A stretch of DNA of 64,000 bases from Bacillus wiedmannii (GTDB lineage: Bacteria; Bacillota; Bacilli; Bacillales; Bacillaceae_G), in contig NZ_LOBC01000017.1 in assembly GCF_001583695.1 (NCBI RefSeq), positions 186,001 to 250,000 on the forward strand, in the 5' to 3' direction. Shown here piece after piece: positions 55,180 through 62,780 of the stretch. Each line of letters begins with the position of its first letter. Position 1 is the stretch's first letter. The position numbers and the translations under genes were made by a program. The notes under the pieces are model-generated. The model searched no databases and was not told where the DNA came from. It worked only from the letters and a program-made list of their open reading frames with translations.

Positions 55180-55814
55180 AACAACTTTTTCGTCAATGGT
55201 ATGACTTAAGCGAGATAAAAAAAGAATTAACAACACGAAATTGGTTTCCAGCAACGAGTGGTAATATTTCTATAAAGGTTAGTCATGAGCCACTTACTTT
55301 TCTTATTACAGCAAGTGGTAAAGATAAAACAAAAACTACTCCAGATGATTTTCTATTAGTAGATCATCTAGGGCTTCCCGTATTAGAGACTGAATTACGC
55401 CCTTCAGCAGAAACAATATTGCATACACATATTTATAACAATACGAATGCTGGGTGCGTACTTCATGTTCATACAACTGATAATAACGTCATCACAAATT
55501 TATATAGTGATGCAGTCACCCTTCAAAATCAAGAAATTATTAAAGCTCTCGATATTTGGGAAGAAGGTGCAACAATTCACATTCCTATTATCGAAAACCA
55601 TGCCCATATCCCAACGCTTGGAGAAAACTTCCGAAAGCATATACAAGGCGATTCGGGAGCAGTATTAATCCGTAACCACGGTATTACCGTATGGGGCCGA
55701 GATAGCTTTGATGCAAAGAAAAGATTAGAAGCTTATGAGTTTTTATTCCAATTTCATATAAAACTATTATCAATTCAAGGAGGCGTTTCTAATGGCGCAA
55801 ATTCGTATTCATGA
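55176..55814 (+). CDS. mtnB: Methylthioribulose-1-phosphate dehydratase
   Basis: 212 residues, class II aldolase fold with zinc ligands in HTHIYNNTN / CVLHVHTTD (HxH) and RNHGITVWG. It dehydrates methylthioribulose-1-phosphate, the product of MtnA. ATG overlaps the mtnX stop (ATGA) after GGAGG. The 3' end overlaps mtnD by 23 bases. Confidence 0.96.
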   Translation: MKQLFRQWYDLSEIKKELTTRNWFPATSGNISIKVSHEPLTFLITASGKDKTKTTPDDFLLVDHLGLPVLETELRPSAETILHTHIYNNTNAGCVLHVHTTDNNVITNLYSDAVTLQNQEIIKALDIWEEGATIHIPIIENHAHIPTLGENFRKHIQGDSGAVLIRNHGITVWGRDSFDAKKRLEAYEFLFQFHIKLLSIQGGVSNGANSYS

Positions 55815-56304
55815 AGTAAATACTCGCATCGAAAATGAAGTGGAAGTATCTAAATTTCTACAAGAGGAAGGCGTTTTATATGAGAAATGGAATATTTCTA
55901 AGCTTCCTACTCATTTAAATGACAATTATTCGTTAACAGATGAAAACAAGGCTGAAATATTAGCTGTGTTTTCAAAAGAAATCGCTGATGTTTCAGCGCG
56001 CCGAGGTTATAAAGCACATGATGTAATTTCACTTTCAAATAGCACACCTAACCTTGAAGAATTATTAATTAATTTCCAAAAAGAACACCATCATACTGAT
56101 GATGAAGTTCGCTTTATTGTTAGTGGTCATGGCATCTTTGCTATTGAAGGAAAAGATGGGAAATTCTTTGACGTTGAACTTGAGCCAGGCGATCTCATAT
56201 CTGTTCCTGAAAATGCAAGACATTATTTTACCTTGCAAGATGATCGTCAAGTTGTAGCTATTCGTATTTTTGTTACAACTGAAGGCTGGGTTCCAATTTA
56301 TTAA
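55792..56304 (+). CDS. mtnD: Acireductone dioxygenase
   Basis: 170 residues, a cupin whose metal ligands [11 protein letters not shown] (His-x-His-x4-Glu) and the later His in ENARHYF are all present. The enzyme oxidises acireductone to the keto acid precursor of methionine (iron form) or along an off-pathway route (nickel form). ATG is preceded by GGAGG inside the end of mtnB. Last gene of the operon; two hairpins follow at 56311-56415. Confidence 0.96.
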   Translation: MAQIRIHEVNTRIENEVEVSKFLQEEGVLYEKWNISKLPTHLNDNYSLTDENKAEILAVFSKEIADVSARRGYKAHDVISLSNSTPNLEELLINFQKEHHHTDDEVRFIVSGHGIFAIEGKDGKFFDVELEPGDLISVPENARHYFTLQDDRQVVAIRIFVTTEGWVPIY

Positions 56305-56383
56305 GGTAGTTAGTTGAATAAAAGGACTTGGATCCCCTTTTCCAACCTTTTATTCACTCTACATATATACATCCTCCTATGGA

Positions 56384-56425
56384 ACAGGCTTATTTCAAAA
56401 AATGAAATAAGCCTGATTTTTTATT
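56384..56425 (+). terminator. Terminator of the mtnWXBD operon
   Basis: CAGGCTTATTTC-7-GAAATAAGCCTG followed by a T run. A first, looser hairpin (GAATAAAAGG/CCTTTTATTC) lies at about 56316-56354. The rest of the 307-bp gap up to 56611 is AT-rich with no gene seen. Confidence 0.85.
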
Positions 56426-56611
56426 TTCTCAAACATATGAGTCCTTCTATTCCAAAACAATCTCCCCTTCTATTTTTCAAGCAAATTTTTTAACACTTTT
56501 TGAACATTTATTGAACTTTTTTTGATTTTTTTTCTGAAAATTCTGTTTTGTGTATGATATACTACAATTAAATAAAAAGGAAAAGAATATCGCAAACAGA
56601 GGGGGATAATC

Positions 56612-56887
56612 ATGAGTTTACTTATCGCACTTATACTAGGGGTTACGTGTGGAGCACTTCCTGTTATTCTAGGAGCTATTATGGAAGAGTTAGAAGTTGG
56701 TGTTTTAGGTTTTGTCGCATCTTGTGTAAGCGCTTTATTTTTCGGCTTATTCGGTGCTATTCCTGTTTCAATTCTGTGTGCATTTTATATAGTACGCCAT
56801 GCTCGTGCAAAACAATTCGGTCCTAATCACATCGCGCAAGTTATTCCATTCCCAATCGAACGATGCCGCAGAGCTTCTAGCTTATAA
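56612..56887 (+). CDS. Small membrane protein, 91 aa
   Basis: 91 residues with two strong hydrophobic stretches (about 3-22 and 29-62, the second probably a pair) and a basic C-terminus (HARAKQFGPNHIAQVIPFPIERCRRASSL). Glycine and alanine are frequent in the membrane part. I do not recognise the family. Start ATG follows GAGGGGGA. It stands alone, with a terminator shared with the gene at 56939. Confidence 0.75.
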   Translation: MSLLIALILGVTCGALPVILGAIMEELEVGVLGFVASCVSALFFGLFGAIPVSILCAFYIVRHARAKQFGPNHIAQVIPFPIERCRRASSL

Positions 56888-56910
56888 TTATAAAAATTAT
56901 ATATACCTAA

Positions 56911-56948
56911 ATAAATAAAAGTCCTCAAATGAGGACTTTTATTTATTT
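56911..56948. terminator. Bidirectional terminator, 56.9 kb
   Basis: AAATAAAAGTCCTC-4-GAGGACTTTTATTT between converging genes. Confidence 0.9.
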
Positions 56949-57271
56949 TCTTCTAGAAATTGAAACAATTCTTGTAAGTGCAAGGCGTCTTCACTATAGC
57001 TAACAGATACGTGACATATACCGTCAATCTCTGCTTGCATATAAAGATCAACCCCATCTCGATCATATTTCAATGCCAAATAAAACTCCATTTCTTCTAA
57101 CATCTTTTTTGAAGTTCGAATAACATAATGCCCCTTCTCATCTCTTCCATATTCGAATTCCGGCCCAAAATCATATTTTTGTTTAAAAGCTTCTTTTTGT
57201 TTTTCACTAATTTGTATACAAGTTGCTCGTTGTACAGTATCAATCATCTCATCAAATCTTTGTAGATCCAT
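56939..57271 (-). CDS. Conserved hypothetical protein, 110 aa
   Basis: 110 residues, soluble and acidic, with no signal or catalytic motif. The second half alternates strands and helices (YVIRTSKKMLEEMEFYLALKYDRDGVDLYMQAEIDG). I do not recognise it. The gene begins 5 bp after ykwC, with AAGGGG before the ATG, so it is the last member of a three-gene unit with the serine hydrolase and YkwC. Confidence 0.75.
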   Translation of the reverse strand: MDLQRFDEMIDTVQRATCIQISEKQKEAFKQKYDFGPEFEYGRDEKGHYVIRTSKKMLEEMEFYLALKYDRDGVDLYMQAEIDGICHVSVSYSEDALHLQELFQFLEENK

Positions 57272-57276
57272 CTCAT

Positions 57277-58155
57277 TTACCCCTTTATGTATTTTTTATA
57301 TAACACTTGTGTTCCGCTATTCTCTTCCCCATCTTTTATTAACTCTTCATACAATTGCTTCGCCAAACTTAAACCTGGTACTGGTAATTGCAATTTTTCA
57401 GCCTCATCTAAAGCTATCTTCATATCTTTCATAAAGTGCTTTACATAAAACCCTGGTTCAAAATCTCCCTTTAACATTCGAGGAGCTAAGTTACTCAATG
57501 ACCAACTACCTGCTGCTCCCGTTGAAATACTCTCTAATACTTTATCCGGATCTAGTCCAGCTTTTTTTGCATAAGCAACAGCTTCACATACTCCAATCAT
57601 GTTAGAAGCAATCGCAATTTGATTGCACATTTTTGTATGTTGTCCACTTCCAGCTGGTCCTTGCAACTGAATGTTTGTTCCTAGTTTTTCAAATAACGGT
57701 AAACATTTTTCATATATTTCTTTTTCACCACCGACCATAATTGCGAGCCTTGCTTCTTTCGCACCAACGTCTCCTCCAGATACAGGCGCATCTAACGTAT
57801 ATACATTCTTACTTTTACCGGTTTCATTAATACGTTTTGCCAATGTTGGTGTAGATGTCGTGAAATCAATTGCTATCGTACCTTCATTTGCATTCTCCAA
57901 AATTCCATCTATCCCAAAGTACACTTCTTCTACATCATGTGGATATCCAACCATAGTCATTACAACATCAACTTGCTTCACTAACTCTTTCGGTGTATCA
58001 CACCAATTTGCACCATCTTGCACTAAAGAGTCTGTCTTCGTTTTCGTTCTATTATATACATATACTTGATAGCCGTCTTGCATTAAATGACGCACCATAC
58101 TTTTTCCCATTACACCAATACCGATGAAACCTATTGATACATTTTTACGTTCCAT
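57277..58155 (-). CDS. ykwC: 3-hydroxyisobutyrate dehydrogenase-family enzyme YkwC
   Basis: 292 residues. NAD(P) motif GFIGIGVMGKSMVRHL at the N-terminus, the beta-hydroxyacid dehydrogenase motif APVSGGDVGA, and the catalytic lysine in GSGQHTKMCNQI. It oxidises a small 3-hydroxyacid; substrate not certain, with 3-hydroxyisobutyrate or tartronate-semialdehyde-like compounds as family options. Start ATG follows AAGGGGATGAG and lies 4 bp after the serine hydrolase gene, so the two are co-transcribed. Confidence 0.9.
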   Translation of the reverse strand: MERKNVSIGFIGIGVMGKSMVRHLMQDGYQVYVYNRTKTKTDSLVQDGANWCDTPKELVKQVDVVMTMVGYPHDVEEVYFGIDGILENANEGTIAIDFTTSTPTLAKRINETGKSKNVYTLDAPVSGGDVGAKEARLAIMVGGEKEIYEKCLPLFEKLGTNIQLQGPAGSGQHTKMCNQIAIASNMIGVCEAVAYAKKAGLDPDKVLESISTGAAGSWSLSNLAPRMLKGDFEPGFYVKHFMKDMKIALDEAEKLQLPVPGLSLAKQLYEELIKDGEENSGTQVLYKKYIKG

Positions 58156-58159
58156 TTTC

Positions 58160-59311
58160 TCATCCCCTTTGTTCTAATAAATCACTTACCATCTTTCGAA
58201 ACTCATTATTAAAATCATCATCTATACTATTTTTCACATTTGAAAATAATATAACAAAAGTGCCTTTTTCTTTATTAAAATTATTGAAAGTGTTCCAACC
58301 AGATAGTACACCATGATTATGAAAATAATCTGGATATATGTAAAAACTATATGCATATTTTCGTTCTGTTGAAGGTGAAAACATCGCTTGTCTACTTTGT
58401 TCAGAAAGAAGTTTCCCATTTATAATCGCTTCGTCTAACTTCTTCATATCGCCAACTGTCGTATACATCTCACCGCATCCGTATAACCACTCCATTAACA
58501 ATTTTTGTGCAGGTTCAAGTACATTCTCTTTCTTTACATATCCTTTAGTAAAATGCTGATCTCCCTGAGCCATATTTCCCATACCAGATTCATGCATTTC
58601 TGCTTTAGTAAATATATTTTCTTTTATGTAATCTCCTAAAGGTTTTTTTGATATGCTTTCTATAATATAGGCAAGCACCATATAATTATAATCTGTATAT
58701 CTCCAACCTGTGCCTGGTGGAAATTCTAATTTTTGACTTCCAATCCAATTTACTAAATTTATACGAGAAGCTGCATTCACTTTCCCTTTTCCGCTTTCTG
58801 GTAAACCTGATGTGTGTGTTAACAAATGATATAAGGTGATATTTTTATCTACCGGAAAAGAGGGAATATATTTATTTACATTATCTTGAATATTTAACTT
58901 CCCTTGTTCCTGCAGCTGTAAAATAGATGTGGCCACGACTGTTTTCGTAATAGAACCGACACGATATTTTGTTTGAGGCGTATTTTCTATCTTATATTGA
59001 ACATCAGCATATCCATATCCTTTATTCAATATAACATGCTCTTTATCTGTTACTAAAACTGTTCCATTAAATTGCTTTCCTATTAAATATTGATCTAATT
59101 TTTGAGATATACTAGCATAATCAATTTGTTGTTCTTCTTTTTCTCCTATATTCTCTTGTACTTCTGATTCAATAGTAGGATTCACCTTAGTTGTTAATAC
59201 AGTGCTTTCCTTTATATTGGGATTACAGAGAAAATAGTATACTCCACCACAAACTACAGCAGACAGCGAAGCCATCGTCATTATTTTTTTTATCATGTTG
59301 TTCGTCCAAAA
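58160..59311 (-). CDS. Beta-lactamase-like serine hydrolase (class C / DD-peptidase fold)
   Basis: 383 residues. A hydrophobic signal segment near the N-terminus is followed by a beta-lactamase domain with Ser-x-x-Lys in VGSITKTVV and Tyr-x-Asn in YTDYNYMV, and a C-terminal HNHGVLSGWNTF that stands at the KTG position. This is the penicillin-recognising fold used by DD-carboxypeptidases, esterases and some lactamases; resistance to beta-lactams cannot be claimed. I used ATG 59311 because the signal follows it; ATG 59338 is also possible, and neither has a well-spaced ribosome site. Confidence 0.8.
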   Translation of the reverse strand, partial: FWTNNMIKKIMTMASLSAVVCGGVYYFLCNPNIKESTVLTTKVNPTIESEVQENIGEKEEQQIDYASISQKLDQYLIGKQFNGTVLVTDKEHVILNKGYGYADVQYKIENTPQTKYRVGSITKTVVATSILQLQEQGKLNIQDNVNKYIPSFPVDKNITLYHLLTHTSGLPESGKGKVNAASRINLVNWIGSQKLEFPPGTGWRYTDYNYMVLAYIIESISKKPLGDYIKENIFTKAEMHESGMGNMAQGDQHFTKGYVKKENVLEPAQKLLMEWLYGCGEMYTTVGDMKKLDEAIINGKLLSEQSRQAMFSPSTERKYAYSFYIYPDYFHNHGVLSGWNTFNNFNKEKGTFVILFSNVKNSIDDDFNNEFRKMVSDLLEQRG

Positions 59312-59337
59312 TCCCCCCCACATTCTATTATCAAACA

Positions 59338-59368
59338 ATAAAAAAAAATCGCAACAATTTGTTGCGAA
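59338..59368 (-). terminator. Terminator after the GGDEF gene
   Basis: TCGCAACAA-1-TTGTTGCGA palindrome followed by nine T on the minus strand. It separates the GGDEF gene from the hydrolase unit. Confidence 0.82.
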
Positions 59369-59371
59369 AAA

Positions 59372-60664
59372 TCACTTTTTTTCTTTTCTATATACACACA
59401 CTTGATTTTTCCCATTTTTTTTCGCTTCATATAATGCAATATCCGCTCGTTGCATTAATTCTTCTCTTGTAATGCCTTGTTCATATAACGCGACTCCAAA
59501 ACTCGCTGTTAATTTCGAAATTCCGGAGAAATGCTTTGTTTCAATGAAAAATCGTAATGATTCCGCAACCTGAAACGCTTCTTTTTCTACTGTATTAGTT
59601 ACTAATATAATAAATTCTTCTCCTCCCCACCTTGCAAATACATGTTGCTGCTCCACTTTAGATTTCATAAGCTCTGCAAGCTGAATTAATGCTAAGTCAC
59701 CAAAATCATGGCCATACGTGTCATTTACTGTTTTAAAATTATCTATGTCAAATAAAATAAGTGCTATTTTTTCATCGTTACGCATTGCATTATCCCATTC
59801 TGCCTCTAGTATTTGTTGGAACTTCAAACGATTATAAATCTCTGTTAACGAATCTATCATAGCAAGCCTTTCTTGTTCTTGATAGATTTCATCTAATTCT
59901 GTAATCTCTGTACACTTCACAATAAATCTTGATAAATCTTCTGGCAGTGGTGTCGCACGCAATAAAAAAGTTGACACTTCCCCTTCATAATTGGACATCT
60001 TAATTCTTCTATCATATGATAATGTATCATCTAACCATGTTATATCATGAGTTGTTGAATAGTATCCGTTTTCTCTAATAAAATGTTCAGCAAATACTAA
60101 ATGTTGCTCACGATAGGCAAATAAATTTTCATATCCGAAAAACTCTAAAAAATTTGTATTACAATCAACAATCTCATCGTCTTCTACTATAAATAATAGA
60201 TCATTTTGAAAATCAAACATCGTTTGAAGTAGTTCTTGTTGCAAACTTACTTGCCGCACTAAAGAAAGCTGATACAAACTCTTATTCACTTCCTCTAACA
60301 CCATTTGTGGGGTCACAGGGGCTATCACAATATTACGTATTCCTAACGTAAGCACCTCTGCAAACTCGCTTGTTATCTGTTGATCCCAAATGACAATAAA
60401 TGTACTCTGTGGATTATACATATTCTTTATATATTTTATTTGAGAAAAATCTGTTACATACATAATTACAATATGTGGTTTAGTCCTCTGATACAATAAT
60501 TCTCCTTCTTCAAAACTATTTGCTATAAACATACATTTTGGATGAATATTTTCTATCGTTTGTTGATGTGTGCATCCATTTTCTATATAAAGGACATTTA
60601 ACTGAAGATCTTGTAATACATTTTGGAAAACCGTATTCTCTAATAAAAAATGTAGTATGTTCAT
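59372..60664 (-). CDS. GGDEF-domain protein, probable diguanylate cyclase
   Basis: 430 residues. A response-regulator-like or pseudo-receiver part (about 1-130, LQLNVLYIENGC...KPHIVIMYVTDF), a PAS-like sensor (about 145-265) and a C-terminal GGDEF domain with DSLTEIYNRL, DIDNFKTVNDTYGHDFGD and an intact RWGGEEF. The I-site RxxD that should precede it is missing, so product inhibition may be absent. No membrane segment is seen. ATG 60664 is used; the GTG before it overlaps. Likely makes cyclic di-GMP. Confidence 0.88.
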   Translation of the reverse strand: MNILHFLLENTVFQNVLQDLQLNVLYIENGCTHQQTIENIHPKCMFIANSFEEGELLYQRTKPHIVIMYVTDFSQIKYIKNMYNPQSTFIVIWDQQITSEFAEVLTLGIRNIVIAPVTPQMVLEEVNKSLYQLSLVRQVSLQQELLQTMFDFQNDLLFIVEDDEIVDCNTNFLEFFGYENLFAYREQHLVFAEHFIRENGYYSTTHDITWLDDTLSYDRRIKMSNYEGEVSTFLLRATPLPEDLSRFIVKCTEITELDEIYQEQERLAMIDSLTEIYNRLKFQQILEAEWDNAMRNDEKIALILFDIDNFKTVNDTYGHDFGDLALIQLAELMKSKVEQQHVFARWGGEEFIILVTNTVEKEAFQVAESLRFFIETKHFSGISKLTASFGVALYEQGITREELMQRADIALYEAKKNGKNQVCVYRKEKK

Positions 60665-60881
60665 CACTAGTCTTCACTCACTTCATATATCTTGTTCTAC
60701 TGCATTCCTCACAAACATTTTATAAAAAGACTGTTCTCTAAATACTTTAATGAGTGAGGGATACATATTAACAAGCTAATTGAGAATGCTCTCTTCGCTT
60801 TTTCTCTATAAATTCCTTTTTTAGTGTATGATTATAGGAATTGTATCGTTTGTATGAATGCCCTAGCTTCCTCTTTAAAAC

Positions 60882-60939
60882 TTGACAATTAAAATAAAGA
60901 TATTATATTCTTAAATTCGACAACTTACAAAATGTAAGT
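60882..60939 (+). promoter_or_regulatory. Nitroreductase promoter with downstream palindromic operator
   Basis: TTGACA (60882-60887), 16-bp spacer, TATATT (60904-60909), then the perfect palindrome ACTTACA-AAA-TGTAAGT at 60923-60939, just past the expected start site. The other 60665-60994 DNA shows nothing more. Confidence 0.65.
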
Positions 60940-60994
60940 AGAATCTATTACATGTATTTTTTTATAATTTGATATGTTACTTGGAGGATATATA

Positions 60995-61612
60995 ATGACA
61001 AACGACAACTTTTTTAATGTTCTATACGAACGCACATCTACACGTGCATTCAACCCAGAGAAAGAAATTTCATCTACAGAGTTACACGAGATTTTAAAGG
61101 GAGCTGCTCAAGCACCTTCTGCTTGGAACTTGCAGCACTGGAAATTCCTTGTATTCCAAGGTGAAGATGTACAGAAACGATTGCATCCAATTGCTTATAA
61201 CCAGCAACAAATACTTGATGCTTCTGCTGTAGTCGCTATTTTAGGTGATTTAGAAGCTTATAAAAACGTTGAACCAGTTTATGGTCCAATTGTAGAACAA
61301 GGATTTATGAAAGAAGAAGCAAAAGAGCGCTTAGCTAAAAATATTGAGTCTGCATATGCTCGTGAGCAATTCCCAAGAGATGCAGCCTTTTCAAATGCCT
61401 CTTTAGCAGCAATGCAACTTATGCTTGCGGCTAAAGCAACTGGCTGGGATACTTGTGCTATTGGTGGTTTCAACCCACAAGCACTTACAGAAGAATTCAA
61501 TGTTTCATCTCGTTACGTACCAATTATGCTTATTACAATTGGTGAATCAACTTTAAAAGGTCATCCTGCACCACGAATGAGCGTAGAACAAGTGAGTGAA
61601 TGGGCAAAATAA
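60995..61612 (+). CDS. Nitroreductase-family NAD(P)H oxidoreductase
   Basis: 205 residues, FMN-binding. The N-terminal RTSTRAFNPEKEI, APSAWNLQHW and the LMLAAKATGWDTCAIGGFNPQAL segment are family hallmarks (YodC/YdfN type in B. subtilis). It reduces nitro groups, quinones or similar electrophiles. ATG 60995 follows TTGGAGG at seven bases. The promoter carries a palindrome of the TTAC-n-GTAA type, as used by HxlR/MarR quinone-sensing repressors, in keeping with an electrophile-induced role. Confidence 0.9.
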   Translation: MTNDNFFNVLYERTSTRAFNPEKEISSTELHEILKGAAQAPSAWNLQHWKFLVFQGEDVQKRLHPIAYNQQQILDASAVVAILGDLEAYKNVEPVYGPIVEQGFMKEEAKERLAKNIESAYAREQFPRDAAFSNASLAAMQLMLAAKATGWDTCAIGGFNPQALTEEFNVSSRYVPIMLITIGESTLKGHPAPRMSVEQVSEWAK

Positions 61613-61671
61613 TAAAGTGAACCTTTAATCAACGTGAGGGGCTTACTGCCTGTTAATACGGGATAAAAAAG
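61613..61671 (+). repeat. bcr1-like dispersed repeat, copy D (remnant)
   Basis: AAAGTGAACCTTTAATCA joined almost directly to GGGGCTTACTGCCTGTTAAT and ACGGGATAAAAAAG, the two outer ends of copy C with nearly all the middle missing. It begins at the nitroreductase stop codon. Confidence 0.65.
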
Positions 61672-61707
61672 AAACGAAGGTAATTTCATTACCTTCGTTT
61701 CTTTTTC
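61667..61707 (+). terminator. Terminator after the nitroreductase gene
   Basis: AAAGAAACGAAGGTAAT-3-ATTACCTTCGTTTCTTT, a 17-bp or longer stem with a T run, directly after repeat copy D. Confidence 0.9.
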
Positions 61708-61902
61708 TTCTGTCACACACCCGTAATATTACAATGTATTATTCGACATCTATACATAAAAAAATAGTAAATTTCATGCTATTCCCATACACATAAATGG
61801 CGTTTCGTGTCGATTTTTGTTAAAGTATCGAAATATAACCGTGTGTTTTTGTTACAATTATGATACAATGATAACAAATAGATAACAAGAGAGGGATTTT
61901 CA

Positions 61903-62121
61903 TTGAGTTCATACGGAAGCTTTATCGCACTTTTAAGTTACATAGTAACTGTACTGCTGTTATATTTTATTGGCGATGCTACAAACATATCAGTGTTACA
62001 ATTCCCAAAAGAAGAAACGTTCCAATTAGACGCAGAAAAACATACTGCAAGATCCATTGCACCACTACTCTTAGCTCTCCCTGTATATATCATCGTTTTA
62101 TATAAAAGTAAAAAAGTGTAA
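61903..62121 (+). CDS. Small two-span membrane protein
   Basis: 72 residues from a TTG start with GAGAGGG upstream. Two hydrophobic segments (about 7-23 and 51-67) separated by a soluble loop with acidic and basic residues (PKEETFQLDAEKHTAR), ending in a Lys-rich tail. Unrecognised. The product is likely membrane-embedded with the loop on one side. A terminator overlaps the end. Confidence 0.7.
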   Translation: MSSYGSFIALLSYIVTVLLLYFIGDATNISVLQFPKEETFQLDAEKHTARSIAPLLLALPVYIIVLYKSKKV

Positions 62122-62164
62122 AGCCTACCTATTTCATTCATTTCGGTGGTCTTTACACTTTTTT
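62110..62164 (+). terminator. Terminator after the 72-residue gene
   Basis: AAAGTGTAAAG ... CTTTACACTTTTTT with a long loop; T run on the plus strand. Confidence 0.75.
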
Positions 62165-62317
62165 GTGATATTTCCCCTATTTTAAACATCATTCCATACT
62201 AAACACCCAGCTAGTCTTTTAAAATGAGAAAATCCCCCAGAAAAAATTCCACTCTCTGTCCAGTCACTCATTACCAAACTTACATAGATTATAAGTGTGA
62301 AGGGGGTGATGAGGATT

Positions 62318-62683
62318 ATGTTTGGATCATTTGGATGCTGTGATAACTTTAGAGACTGTCATCATCGTGAAAGAGAGTGCGACCATCGTGACCATCGCGA
62401 GAAAGAGAGAGAGGTAAAACCACAACAACCAGCTGTATGTAACGTACTTGCTAGCATTTCAGTTGGAACAGAACTTTCTCTTTTAAGCATTAGAGGTAAC
62501 GGAACATTCAACAATGTAATTTTTGAAGGTTTCGCTAATGGCGTTGCTCTTTTCTCTGCTTTAGCTCGTAATAACAAAGACGATAAAGATAATAATAAAG
62601 ACGATAAGAACAATCAAAATCGAAATACTTTTACTGGTATTTTACGTGTATGCCCAACTGATATCGTTGCTATCGCTATCTAA
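62318..62683 (+). CDS. His/Arg/Cys-rich small protein, possible spore-surface protein
   Basis: 121 residues. The N-terminal 40 are very rich in Cys, His, Arg, Asp and Glu (FGCCDNFRDCHHRERECDHRD), then a hydrophobic beta-like domain (VCNVLASISVGTELSLLSI...VIFEGFANGVALFSALA), a repetitive Asp/Lys/Asn stretch (KDDKDNNKDDKNNQN) and a short end. Such makeup is common in Bacillus spore coat and exosporium proteins, but I do not recognise this one. ATG 62318 is about ten bases after AGGGGGTG; two earlier in-frame starts are closer to the site. Confidence 0.7.
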   Translation: MFGSFGCCDNFRDCHHRERECDHRDHREKEREVKPQQPAVCNVLASISVGTELSLLSIRGNGTFNNVIFEGFANGVALFSALARNNKDDKDNNKDDKNNQNRNTFTGILRVCPTDIVAIAI

Positions 62684-62734
62684 TTCCGTTCCTTATCCTC
62701 TATAGTAAGAAAATAAGATTTACTTTTCTCATAG

Positions 62735-62776
62735 AAAAAACCTGAGACCGATTTCAAATCGACTCAGGTTTTTTTA
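62735..62776. terminator. Bidirectional terminator, 121-residue gene / ptsI
   Basis: AAAAAACCTGAG ... CTCAGGTTTTTTT with an inner CGATTT/AAATCG stem; two converging genes meet here. Confidence 0.9.
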
Positions 62777-62780
62777 TTGA

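Noticed and set aside
58160-59311. Beta-lactam resistance gene
   Set aside because: The fold is shared by many peptidases and esterases; the sequence gives no sign of true lactamase activity, so resistance is not claimed.
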